Shown here: positions 24,646-33,255 of the stretch, piece by piece
How positions within the stretch are numbered: the first letter of the stretch is position 1
Layout: every line of letters starts with the position of its first letter
DNA from: Pelagibacterium sp.
GTDB taxonomy: Bacteria > Pseudomonadota > Alphaproteobacteria > Rhizobiales > Devosiaceae
Direction: 5' to 3'
Length of the DNA: 64,000 nucleotides
NCBI GenBank assembly: GCA_002723255.1
Contig: PBNW01000016.1
Location: forward strand, 88,839-152,838
Notes under the pieces: model-generated
Told to the model about the DNA's origin: nothing
The model's database searches: none
Seen by the model: only the letters and a program-made list of their open reading frames with translations
Translations under genes and position numbers: made by a program

Positions 24646-26997
24646 CTACATGCGGCCGCCTGCCACGAGGTTTGCCAGGATGCGGAAGGCGCCGGGCACG
24701 AGATGATCGAGCTGGTGGTGGAGGACGAGGCTGGTGTGGGTGTGACGGCCCTTGCCGATTTCGGCCGTCAGGAGCGAGCCTTTCAGCGGGCTTTCGCCCT
24801 TGTCGCTCATGGTAAGGAGCGGGGTATAGGCCTCGTCCCATTCCGATGCAAAATAGAGGCCCCGCTCCTTGTTCCAACCCTGGAAGTCGCGCACCGAGAT
24901 CGGGTTGGGGCCGGCAAAAATCGGATTGTCCGCCGCCAGTATCTCCACCGGCGCATCGGGATTGGTCACCCGCCAGCGCAGTGACGGCTGGCCAATCTTG
25001 AGAAAGCGCGGCGGAACGGCGTCCGGCGTCCAGCCATCCCAGGGGCGATGGTAGAGGGTGACAAGATTGCCGCCTGCCTCGACATAAGCGCGGAGCGCTT
25101 GAGTGCTGGCAGCCAGATCGGGGCGCAACCCGAAGGCGAAGATGCCAACGACAATGGCGGGAAATCCCGAAAGATCTTCGGAAAGCGCCCGCGCGTCGAG
25201 TTCGGTCACCTTGAACCCCATGCGCGCCAGCCAGAGGCCGACATTGTCGGCACCGCCCCCGATATAGGCAACGCGGCGGTCCTCGGGGAGAGCGAGGGTG
25301 AGCGCAAGAATATCGAGACGCGCGGGGGTCAGGTAAAGGCTTTTGCCGATATGGGCGTAGTCAATGGGCTGGACGGTGAAGGCCGGCGCATCGTCGAGAA
25401 GCGCGTCGAGGGTATAGCGGCCCTCGACCAGCCCGCTTCCCGAGAGCGTAACGCCGTCCCTGCCTGGCACGATTTCGATGCCTTGAGCGCTGGAAAGACT
25501 TAGATTGCCGGTATTGCCTTCGATCCTGGCTTCCACCGACAGACCTGAAAATTCGGCATCTGCCGCCATCAGCAGGGCGCTGGGCGTCAGGCTGACCGAG
25601 GCTGCCGGGACGATGGTGAGTGGGCGTTCCAGACCGAAGGCGCGCGCTATGGTGCGTCCGGAAACGGTCAGAGTCAGGACGATGCACGCATCGCCATTGG
25701 CACCCGAGGCCGTGAACGACTGGGTAAATGGCCCGGTGACGGGGGCGTCGGGCGCCACCTCCAGTGTATATCTGCCCGGCGGCTGCGCGATGATCGAGAC
25801 ACCGTCGGGCAGGATCAGATCGATCGAAACGTCTTTGGGTACACCACGAAGCGTAAGGCTGAGATCGACCGTCTGGCCCTGCGCCACCACCGGCCGGTCG
25901 AGCGCGGCGACACAATCGATACCGGCTGCGACGAGCATTGCAGATTCGAGATCGGCAATCATGGTTTCGATGCGATGGACGTGTTCGGCCGGGACCGTTT
26001 CGGCATGAGCCTCGATGATCTCAAGGGCCACCGCCAAGGGGGCAATGATCTCATCGGCCTTGGGGAAGGCCGCGATGGCTGTGGCAATGGCCGAATCGGC
26101 AGAGGCGAGCCCGGGAACAATGTCGGCGAGGCGGCCGGGAAGATTGTCGGTGATCTCGCCGATATCATCTGGCCCGACCCGGAGATGGAGCGGCCATTCG
26201 GTCCTGGGATTTTCCGGCCAGCGCCCCATGCCCTGGCTGGCATGATAGAGCCGGGACCACTCCCCAATCTCGTCAAACGGCACGCCGGTTGCAAAATCGG
26301 AGTCGGTCGCGACCAACTTTACCGTTTGGGGCGGCGGTGGCACCTCGTCATCATAAGTCGATCCCCCGCCAGACCAGGCGGGCAGATAATATTTGGTGAC
26401 CTGCCAGGGCGCCAGGCCCTGAGCGAAATGCTCGGGATAGGCGTTGGGGTCTGCAGCCAGCGCAATCGCCTCCTCGGCGGCCATGGTCATGGCGCGATGA
26501 TGACCGTGCTGGCCGGGCACATCGAGAAATGTGGGGATGACGATATCGGGCTTTTCACTGCGATAGGCGCGAACCATACGCTCAACGATCAGGTCGTGCT
26601 GCCAGCGTTCGAGGGTGTCGTGACCGTTTTTCGAGAACCCGAAATCGTGGACGGGATCGCTCGGGCCGAACCCGAACCATACGATATCGGCATCGATAAC
26701 CTTTGCCGATTCTTCAAGCTCGTGGGTGCGAACCACTCCAAGCGCGCCGCCGCGCTCGGGACCGAGCGTATTCTGGCCGCCCTCCCCGCGCGTCGAACAG
26801 CCGATGATGGTACGCATGCCGAGCCCAAAGCGCATGAAGGCAAGCATGGCGTTCTGCTCGTCGTCAGGATGGGCGCCGGTGTGAAGCACCGTGACGCACG
26901 ATTTCAACCGAGCCAGGGCCCGGTGGAGTGCAACCAGTCGTGAATTGGCGCGACGCTGGGTGAAGCGATGGGAAAGCTCAAGGCGCGATAGGGGCAT
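24646..26997 (-). CDS. Cytoplasmic PIG-L (LmbE) family deacetylase, multidomain
   Basis: A 783-residue paralogue of the exported deacetylase at 21151. The PIG-L zinc motif is GAHPDDE (His43-Glu47) and the second site is PGQHGHHRA near residue 170. A middle beta-rich region and a C-terminal amidotransferase-like domain (VAYIGGGADNVGLWLARMG, AGGNLVTLYHRPWDGW) follow in the same order. It has no signal peptide: the start MPLSRLELSHRFT at 26997 has AGGACT upstream, and the longer frame overlaps the ROK gene. It is translated nine bases after the ROK stop. The pair implies deacetylation in both periplasm and cytoplasm. Confidence 0.85.
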   Translation of the reverse strand: MPLSRLELSHRFTQRRANSRLVALHRALARLKSCVTVLHTGAHPDDEQNAMLAFMRFGLGMRTIIGCSTRGEGGQNTLGPERGGALGVVRTHELEESAKVIDADIVWFGFGPSDPVHDFGFSKNGHDTLERWQHDLIVERMVRAYRSEKPDIVIPTFLDVPGQHGHHRAMTMAAEEAIALAADPNAYPEHFAQGLAPWQVTKYYLPAWSGGGSTYDDEVPPPPQTVKLVATDSDFATGVPFDEIGEWSRLYHASQGMGRWPENPRTEWPLHLRVGPDDIGEITDNLPGRLADIVPGLASADSAIATAIAAFPKADEIIAPLAVALEIIEAHAETVPAEHVHRIETMIADLESAMLVAAGIDCVAALDRPVVAQGQTVDLSLTLRGVPKDVSIDLILPDGVSIIAQPPGRYTLEVAPDAPVTGPFTQSFTASGANGDACIVLTLTVSGRTIARAFGLERPLTIVPAASVSLTPSALLMAADAEFSGLSVEARIEGNTGNLSLSSAQGIEIVPGRDGVTLSGSGLVEGRYTLDALLDDAPAFTVQPIDYAHIGKSLYLTPARLDILALTLALPEDRRVAYIGGGADNVGLWLARMGFKVTELDARALSEDLSGFPAIVVGIFAFGLRPDLAASTQALRAYVEAGGNLVTLYHRPWDGWTPDAVPPRFLKIGQPSLRWRVTNPDAPVEILAADNPIFAGPNPISVRDFQGWNKERGLYFASEWDEAYTPLLTMSDKGESPLKGSLLTAEIGKGRHTHTSLVLHHQLDHLVPGAFRILANLVAGGRM

Positions 26998-27005
26998 GGA
27001 CAGTC

Positions 27006-28247
27006 CTATGGCCGGGCAGCTGCGACCGCCGGCGAATATTCGAGTGAGAGTTGAGGCGACAAGATATCGTGCAGGGCGAGGGCAGCCGCACCCAGTGCCG
27101 CGGTAAAGCGCCCCGTTTGCCCGCGAACGACTCGCGGCTGGGCACGTCCGGTACGGGTAGAGACAGAAACCGGCAGGGGTTCGAGCGCCGCGATCAGCGC
27201 ATCGAGGATAACATCGGGAAGATTGCCGCCGAACACCACGGTTTCGGGATCGAAGATGTTTTCGATCATGGCAACTGTGGGCGCCAGATAGTCGGCCGCT
27301 TGCTTGATCCAATCGGCAAGCACCGGATCGTTCTGGGTGAAAAGCGGTTCGAGAGCGCCGCTGTCGATGTTGGGACGGCCACTGGCCGCCAGTTTTTCGC
27401 GCAAGGCATACAACGAAGCAAAGCGCTCCAGCGCACCGTCGGGACCGTAACTTGGTAAGCCATGGCGCGGCACCAGCGCCACATGGCCGATTTCGCCAGA
27501 ATTGCCGAAGGCACCGCGCAGTGGAACGCCGTCCTTGAGAACGCCAAGACCCAGGCCGACGCCGAAATAGAGAAAGCAGAAATTGGAAATCTGGCGCCCG
27601 GCCCCGTAGAGCCGTTCGCCAACGGCGGCGGCGGTGGCGTCATTTTCGATCGACACGGGCTGGCCAATGGCCCGGGAGAGTGTCGCCTTAGCGTCGATGC
27701 CCTTCCAGCCGGGCAGCGTCGCGGGTCCGACCGAACTCATCCCTTCGACCTCGAACGGCCCCGGCATCACGGCGCCAAACCCGATCAGCCGGTCTCGCGA
27801 AGCGCCGATCTGGGCGCAGAGCTTGTCGATTTCCTCCGATACCCTGCCGGGCACCTGATCGGGCGTTGCCGATTGAAGGGGAGCGATCGCCTGAGCGCGG
27901 ACGGCACCAGAGAGATCGAGCAGGGTGGTCGCTATATGATCGGCGGCGATTTCCACGCCCCCGGTCAAGGGGCCGTCGGGATTGATGGCAAACTGGATCG
28001 GCGGCTGGCCGCGGCCCGAACGCAGCCGGCCCAGTTGCACCAGCATGCCCTCGCTCAAAAGGTCATCGACGATATTGGCGACGGCCTGAGGCGTAATGCG
28101 GGCGCGGCGGGCAATTTCGGTGCGTCCCATATGGCCGTGGGTGCGGATCACTTCGAGCACCACGCGCCTGTTATGAGCCCGGTTGCGCTCTGGATTGGAA
28201 CCGATGACGAGGCGTGGGCCACGACCGTGCTTTTCCGAACTGGTCAA
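27006..28247 (-). CDS. ROK-family transcriptional regulator
   Basis: A 413-residue NagC/Mlc/XylR-type repressor. The N-terminal HTH is in TRTHGHMGRTEIARRARITPQAVANIVDDLL-like sequence (residues about 35-70), and a sugar-kinase-like domain follows with SIENDATAAAVGE and SGEIGHVALV. The usual zinc-binding CxCGxxGC motif after the GH is replaced by LPSYGPDGALERF with no Cys, so the structural zinc is probably absent. It heads the operon with the second deacetylase and EamA gene. Three 25-bp sites before the local promoters are its likely targets, and a sugar or amino-sugar its likely effector. Confidence 0.88.
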   Translation of the reverse strand: MTSSEKHGRGPRLVIGSNPERNRAHNRRVVLEVIRTHGHMGRTEIARRARITPQAVANIVDDLLSEGMLVQLGRLRSGRGQPPIQFAINPDGPLTGGVEIAADHIATTLLDLSGAVRAQAIAPLQSATPDQVPGRVSEEIDKLCAQIGASRDRLIGFGAVMPGPFEVEGMSSVGPATLPGWKGIDAKATLSRAIGQPVSIENDATAAAVGERLYGAGRQISNFCFLYFGVGLGLGVLKDGVPLRGAFGNSGEIGHVALVPRHGLPSYGPDGALERFASLYALREKLAASGRPNIDSGALEPLFTQNDPVLADWIKQAADYLAPTVAMIENIFDPETVVFGGNLPDVILDALIAALEPLPVSVSTRTGRAQPRVVRGQTGRFTAALGAAALALHDILSPQLSLEYSPAVAAARP

Positions 28248-28308
28248 GGTTTCCCCTCTTGCCGATTGGGCGCGCGCTATCGGACCAGCAGATTATGCAC
28301 GCCGTCCG

Positions 28309-28333
28309 AATAACACAAGTAGATTAATTTAAT
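28309..28333. promoter_or_regulatory. ROK-type operator, copy 2 (ROK gene promoter)
   Basis: Starts AATAACACAAGT, identical to copy 1 over 12 bases, then a purine-rich triplet and TTA, ending TTTAAT. It lies 62 bases before the ROK start, so it fits autoregulation. Confidence 0.75.
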
Positions 28334-28445
28334 CGCGCTTAATCCGCGGCCGCAGCGGCACCGAACGCGGAGTGGATTGGTCATTGTTTCGATTTTTCGC
28401 GGCTGCGCCAAGCGTTAATCTCGATCCGGCGTGACTCGTCGCTCC

Positions 28446-28470
28446 AATAACGAAAGTAAATTATTTTATT
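28446..28470. promoter_or_regulatory. ROK-type operator, copy 3 (sugar ABC operon promoter)
   Basis: Starts AATAACGAAAGT, has TTA at the same offset and ends TTTTATT. Its last two bases begin a TTGACA -35 box, which is where a repressor site would be expected for the ABC operon. Confidence 0.75.
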
Positions 28471-28581
28471 GACAAGGCATCGCACATCATTTGACGATGA
28501 CCGGATGGTGGACGGAGGGGTCCGAGCCGCCAAGCAATCACGCAGGGAAGATGTTTCCCTGCTCCCAAAGGAGGGATTAGC

Positions 28582-29844
28582 ATGCGTAGAGCACTTGCAT
28601 TGACCGCACTTTCAACTGGCGTCAGCCTGGCTGCCCTGGGTTCGGCCCAGGCGGTGGAAATCGAATACTGGCAGTATGTATTTGACACCCGCGTCCAGGC
28701 AATGGACCAGTTGATCGCCAATTTCGAAGAAGCCAATCCCGATATCACGGTCAATCACCAGACATTCCCCTATGCCGATTACCAGACCCGCGTCGTGGCC
28801 GCCAATGTTGCCGGTCAGGGTCCGGATGTGGCCCAGCTGTTTTATGGCTGGCTCGACAATTTCATCGCTGGCGGATTGATCCAGCCGCTCGATCCCGAGG
28901 TTTTCCCGACCGAGGAAATCGAAGCCGATTTCTTCCCCATCGTTTCCGCCATGGAGCGTGACGGACAGTATTGGGGGCTGCCCACCGCCGTCCGTTCGCT
29001 GGCCCTGTTCTACAACAAGGACATTCTCGAAGCTGCCGGGCTCGATCCGGAAAGCCCTCCGCAGACGCTCGACGAGCTCGTCGAAGCTGCGGAAGCGACA
29101 GTTGAGCGTGACGGCGGCGGCAACATCACGACGGTCGGCATTGCGATGGGCATGGCCGGTCAGGACCACCAGTGGTGGCGCGAGGGCCTCGTCCGCCAGT
29201 TCGGCGGCCAGCCTTATTCCGACGATGGTCGCACCGTGACCTACAATGACGAAGCGGGCCTTGCCGCAACAACATGGCAGGCCGACCTCTATCTGGGCGA
29301 TGATGCCGTGACCCAGGTCGGGTTCATGGATGAGCCGCAGGCCGCCTTCCGCGCCGGCCGCGCCGCAATGACCATCGATGGCACTTTCCGTCTTGGTGCG
29401 TTCGGCTCCATCGAGGAATTCGAGTGGGGTGTGACCGAGTTGCCTGCCAATGAAGACGGCATGCGTTCGAACTATGCGAGCTATTTTGCCAATGCGATCG
29501 GCGCGCGCGCCGAAGGCGAAGAGCTCGAAGCGGCCCAGAAGTTCCTCGCCTATATCAGCTCGCCCGAAGCCATGGAAATCTGGCTCGACGTGGTGGGCGA
29601 ACTGCCGGCCCGCAAGGATGTTGCCCTGACCGAGGAAAATCTTTCAGACCCCATCTATGGTCCGTTCCTTGCAGGACTTGAATACGCCCACACCACGATC
29701 TTTGTGGACGAGGCCGCCCAGCGGCAGGTGGCGATCGACATGGAAAGCCGCATGTCGCTGCAGGGTCAGTCGCCCGCAGACTCGCTGGCTGCGGCCGCCG
29801 AGGAAGAACAGGCCATCCTCGACGACTTCTACGCCGACCAGTAA
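28582..29844 (+). CDS. Sugar ABC transporter substrate-binding protein
   Basis: A 420-residue family-1 (MalE/UgpB-like) periplasmic binding protein. The signal peptide ends at GSAQA-V. Mature segments VEIEYWQYVFDTR, GPDVAQLFYGWLDNF, YWGLPTAVRSLALFYNKDIL and FRAGRAAMTIDGTFRLG are typical. It is the first gene of the ABC-lyase-kinase operon, under a ROK-type operator. The ligand is probably a sugar or a sugar conjugate; the linked deacetylases hint at an acetylated amino-sugar conjugate (inference). Confidence 0.9.
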   Translation: MRRALALTALSTGVSLAALGSAQAVEIEYWQYVFDTRVQAMDQLIANFEEANPDITVNHQTFPYADYQTRVVAANVAGQGPDVAQLFYGWLDNFIAGGLIQPLDPEVFPTEEIEADFFPIVSAMERDGQYWGLPTAVRSLALFYNKDILEAAGLDPESPPQTLDELVEAAEATVERDGGGNITTVGIAMGMAGQDHQWWREGLVRQFGGQPYSDDGRTVTYNDEAGLAATTWQADLYLGDDAVTQVGFMDEPQAAFRAGRAAMTIDGTFRLGAFGSIEEFEWGVTELPANEDGMRSNYASYFANAIGARAEGEELEAAQKFLAYISSPEAMEIWLDVVGELPARKDVALTEENLSDPIYGPFLAGLEYAHTTIFVDEAAQRQVAIDMESRMSLQGQSPADSLAAAAEEEQAILDDFYADQ

Positions 29845-29850
29845 CAATGG

Positions 29851-29884
29851 GAGCGGACCGGTTGACTGACCGGTCCGCTCTTTT
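29851..29884 (+). terminator. Hairpin terminator/attenuator between binding protein and permease genes
   Basis: GAGCGGACCGGT (29851-29862) pairs perfectly with ACCGGTCCGCTC (29869-29880) around a 6-base loop, followed by TTTT. Placed seven bases after the binding-protein stop and inside an operon, it would reduce transcription of the permease and enzyme genes relative to the binding protein. Confidence 0.82.
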
Positions 29885-29956
29885 GGCATTCGATCCAATC
29901 GGGCCGGACAACAGCCCGGCCGTACCGGTTATGCAAATCAGCAGGAGTGGCAGGCG

Positions 29957-30889
29957 ATGACTGCGGCAGCATCGGCAAATGGCACCGTGGAGCGACCCGG
30001 AGCCTGGAATCGTCTCAGCATTGGACAGAAGCGCCTGGTCTGGGTGTGGACGTTTTTGGCCCTGCCCGTGGTCTTTTACGTGGTGATCCGTTTCTATCCC
30101 ACTGTGCAGGCGTTCTGGCTGTCATTCACCGATTGGGATCTTCTGCGACCGGCCGAGTTCATCGGGGCCGAAAATTATATCGAGCTCTACAACGATCCGC
30201 TGTTCTGGCAGGTGTTCCGCAATACGTTCGCGTATCTGATTGTCGGCACGCCGATCAGCCTCGTCATCTCGTTCGCCGTGGCCTATTATCTCGACCGTGT
30301 GCGGTTCATGCACAGTTTCATACGTGCCCTTTATTTCCTGCCGTTCCTGACGACGGCCGCCGCCATGGCGTGGGTTTGGCGCTGGTTCTATCAGCCGCCA
30401 CCGATCGGCATAATCAACGGCTTTCTGGGCACTGTGGGCCTTCCGGCCCAGCCTTTCCTGCGCTCGACAGAGCAGGCTCTGCCCGCCATCATGGTGACGG
30501 CGATCTGGGCGGGGCTGGGGTTCCAGATCATCATTTTCATGGCCGGACTGCGGGCCATTCCCCAGACCTATTATGAAGCGGCGCGCATTGACGGGCTTGG
30601 CGAGTGGGCCATCCTGCGCAAGATCACCCTGCCGCTTCTCAAGCCCACGACCGTATTCCTCGTCGTCTTTTCCTCGATCGGATTCCTGCGGATTTTCGAT
30701 CAGGTCTACAACATGACCAGCAACGATCCGGGCGGGCCGCTCAACACGACAAAGCCGCTGGTGCTGATGATTTACCAGACGGCCTTTTCTTCCTTCAACA
30801 TGGGCTATGCGGCAGCGCAGACGGTGGTGCTCTTTACCATCCTTCTGATCGTTTCGCTGCTGCAACTCTGGGTTCTGAGGACACGCTGA
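29957..30889 (+). CDS. Sugar ABC transporter permease (MalF/UgpA type)
   Basis: A 310-residue inner-membrane protein with six predicted membrane segments. The EAA loop reads YYEAARIDGLGEWAILRKITLPLL near residue 210, the contact point for the ATPase. An AGGAG site precedes the ATG. Its stop shares a base with the next permease start (TGATG). Confidence 0.93.
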   Translation: MTAAASANGTVERPGAWNRLSIGQKRLVWVWTFLALPVVFYVVIRFYPTVQAFWLSFTDWDLLRPAEFIGAENYIELYNDPLFWQVFRNTFAYLIVGTPISLVISFAVAYYLDRVRFMHSFIRALYFLPFLTTAAAMAWVWRWFYQPPPIGIINGFLGTVGLPAQPFLRSTEQALPAIMVTAIWAGLGFQIIIFMAGLRAIPQTYYEAARIDGLGEWAILRKITLPLLKPTTVFLVVFSSIGFLRIFDQVYNMTSNDPGGPLNTTKPLVLMIYQTAFSSFNMGYAAAQTVVLFTILLIVSLLQLWVLRTR

Positions 30890-31749
30890 TGACCGCCACA
30901 GCTGCCACGAGCTCCGAGCTCAAACACAACGCCGCTTCCATCCGCCCGGACCGTATCCTGATCTGGACACTGTTGCTCATTGGCGGAGTGCTGATGATCA
31001 CCCCGCTGCTGTTCATGTTTTCGACCTCGCTGAAAACGGCGAGCCAGGTTTATGATTTGCGGCTCATCCCAGCGGCGCCCACCTTCGACAATTATATCAA
31101 GGTGCTATCGGACGGGCGTTTCGTGCGGTGGTTCTTCAATTCGACGCTGGTCGCGGTAAGCGTGACGCTTTCGAACGTCTTTTTCGACTCCCTGGTTGGT
31201 TACACGCTGGCGAAATTCCAGTTTCGTGGCCGGTACCTGATTTTCATTGCCATTCTGTCGACCCTGATGATCCCCACCGAAATGCTGGTGATCCCGTGGT
31301 ATCTGATGAGCGCTCAACTGGGCTGGATCGACAGCTATTGGGGCATCATGTTCCCGGGCATGATGACGGCGTTCGGCACGTTCCTGATGAAACAGTTCTT
31401 TGAAACCGTGCCCGACGATTTCCTCGAAGCGGCGCGCGTGGATGGGCTGAACGAATTCACGATCTGGTGGAAAATTGCCATGCCCATGGTGGCCCCGGCC
31501 ATCTCGGCTCTGGCGATCTTTACCTTCCTGGGGAACTGGACGGCGTTTTTCTGGCCGCTCATCGTCACCAACAGCCGCGAGCTTTATACGCTGCCGGTGG
31601 GGCTTTCGAGCTTTGCGGTCGAGCAATCGATCCAGTGGGAAATGATCATGACCGGCGCAGCGCTTGCGACCATACCCACCCTGCTCGTTTTCCTCGTCCT
31701 CCAGCGCTACATCGTACGCGGTGTGATGCTGGCCGGCTTGAAGGGCTGA
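30889..31749 (+). CDS. Sugar ABC transporter permease (MalG/UgpE type)
   Basis: A 286-residue inner-membrane protein with six predicted membrane segments. The EAA loop is FLEAARVDGLNEFTIWWKIAMPMV near residue 180. The start ATG overlaps the upstream stop (TGATG at 30887-30891); the open frame before it belongs to the previous gene's DNA. It pairs with the preceding permease and ends three bases before the lyase gene. Confidence 0.93.
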   Translation: MTATAATSSELKHNAASIRPDRILIWTLLLIGGVLMITPLLFMFSTSLKTASQVYDLRLIPAAPTFDNYIKVLSDGRFVRWFFNSTLVAVSVTLSNVFFDSLVGYTLAKFQFRGRYLIFIAILSTLMIPTEMLVIPWYLMSAQLGWIDSYWGIMFPGMMTAFGTFLMKQFFETVPDDFLEAARVDGLNEFTIWWKIAMPMVAPAISALAIFTFLGNWTAFFWPLIVTNSRELYTLPVGLSSFAVEQSIQWEMIMTGAALATIPTLLVFLVLQRYIVRGVMLAGLKG

Positions 31750-31752
31750 TCG

Positions 31753-33255
31753 ATGACCGCGATGAAAGATACGAGCGTTTTTCCCGATCCTGTCTACAAG
31801 GAGACCGTGCTTCGCCCGCTTTTCGACGGCGCCAAGGATCATCATGCCGACGGGTTCAGGGCCATCGATCGGGCGCATCTGGTCATGCTGGCCGAAACCG
31901 GTATCCTCAAACGCGAGCAGGCCGCGTCGATTGCCAAGGCTCTTGTCGCCATCGATGCCGAAATCGATCTCGACAGTCTGGTTTATGCCGGCGAGGTCGA
32001 GGATTTCTTCTTCCTGATCGAAAAGCACCTCAAGGGCCGGCTCGGACCCGACCTGGCGGGGCGGCTTCATACCTCGCGGTCGCGCAATGATATCGATCAC
32101 ACCTTGTTCAAGCTCGGGCTCAAGCCGCGCACCGAAATCCTGCTCGAAAAGATGCGGGCGCTGCTCGACGCGGTGCTGACAACAGCCGAGCGGGAAGCGG
32201 AAACGCTGATCGTTGCCTATACGCATGGGCAGCCGGCGCAGCCGACGACCTTCGGGCACTATCTTGGCGCCATGGCCGAGGTGCTGATCCGCGACATCGA
32301 GAAAGTGGAAGCGGCCCTCGAGGTGATCGATCTCTCGCCCATGGGCGCCGCGGCGATCACCACATCGGGTTTCCCAATCGAGCGTGAGCGGGTGGCCGAG
32401 TTGCTCGGGTTTTCCCGTCCGCTGGAAAATTCCTATGGCTGTATTGCGTCGGTCGATTACATCACCGGCATTTATGGCGCGATGGCGCTGAGCTTTCTCC
32501 ATCTCGGCCGGCCCATCCAGGACTTTCAGGTCTGGTCGAGCTTCGAGGTAGGGCAGCTCTACGTGCCCAACTCGCTGGTTCAGATTTCATCGATCATGCC
32601 GCAAAAGCGCAATCCGGTGCCCATAGAGCATCTTCGCCATCTGGCTAGCCAAACCTATGGCCGGGCCAAGGCGATGCTCGATATCATGCACAACACGCCC
32701 TTCACCGACATGAACGATAGCGAGGGGGAAAGCCAGGCCATGGGCTATCAGGCGTTCGATGCCGCCTGTCGCGTGCTCGACCTTTTCACCGCACTGATCG
32801 CGCAGGTGTCGATCAACGCCGAACGGGTTGAGATCAACACCAAGCGCTCCTGCATCACCATTACCGAATTGGCCGACAGTCTCGTCCGGCTCGAGGATCT
32901 CTCGTTCCGGCAGGCCCACGAGGTTTCGGCGGCGGTTGCACGAGCCGTGGTTGCGGCCGAGGGCTCGCTGGCCGAGGACGGATACGGGCCCTTTACATCG
33001 GCATTCGAAGACGCGACGGGGCGGGCTTCAAACCTTTCGCCCGAGCGATTTGCCGAACTGGTTTCGGCAAGGCATTTCGTTTCGGTTCGCGACCGGCTCG
33101 GGGGTCCTGCACCTGCAGCACTTCGAGCCTCGCTCGGACGCTATCGCGAAAAGCTCGCGACATTTTCCGCCGGCGCGGCCCGACGCGCGGAACGGCAAAA
33201 AAACGCACACAGCGAACTCAATGATAAATTCAATGCACTTTTAGGAGCGGCGTGA
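31753..33255 (+). CDS. Argininosuccinate lyase-like member of the fumarase/aspartase superfamily
   Basis: A 500-residue lyase, longer than true ArgH (about 460). The superfamily signature is SSIMPQKRNP (279-288) with the catalytic Ser280, and the acid-base His158 is in YTHGQPAQP. HTSRSRND (106-113) matches ArgH, but the following residues are IDHTLFK instead of the ArgH sequence QVATD. It lies inside a sugar ABC operon, between permease and ATPase genes, so biosynthesis of arginine is unlikely. It may split fumarate or a related acid from an amino or hydroxy conjugate, as ethylenediamine-disuccinate lyase of Chelativorans does. Confidence 0.82.
   Translation: MTAMKDTSVFPDPVYKETVLRPLFDGAKDHHADGFRAIDRAHLVMLAETGILKREQAASIAKALVAIDAEIDLDSLVYAGEVEDFFFLIEKHLKGRLGPDLAGRLHTSRSRNDIDHTLFKLGLKPRTEILLEKMRALLDAVLTTAEREAETLIVAYTHGQPAQPTTFGHYLGAMAEVLIRDIEKVEAALEVIDLSPMGAAAITTSGFPIERERVAELLGFSRPLENSYGCIASVDYITGIYGAMALSFLHLGRPIQDFQVWSSFEVGQLYVPNSLVQISSIMPQKRNPVPIEHLRHLASQTYGRAKAMLDIMHNTPFTDMNDSEGESQAMGYQAFDAACRVLDLFTALIAQVSINAERVEINTKRSCITITELADSLVRLEDLSFRQAHEVSAAVARAVVAAEGSLAEDGYGPFTSAFEDATGRASNLSPERFAELVSARHFVSVRDRLGGPAPAALRASLGRYREKLATFSAGAARRAERQKNAHSELNDKFNALLGAA

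Larger units (their letters stand above)
28248..28581. promoter_or_regulatory. Divergent control region of ROK operon and sugar ABC operon
   Basis: A 334-base spacer without a gene. It holds two copies of the 25-bp ROK-type site and, directly overlapping the end of the right copy, a TTGACA (28469-28474) that is a good -35 box for the rightward ABC operon. The gene itself has an AAAGGAGG ribosome site. Confidence 0.7.

Noticed and set aside
31105-32502. Open frame of 465 codons on the minus strand across a permease and the lyase gene
   Set aside because: It spans two real genes and their junction, has no recognisable domain and no ribosome site.
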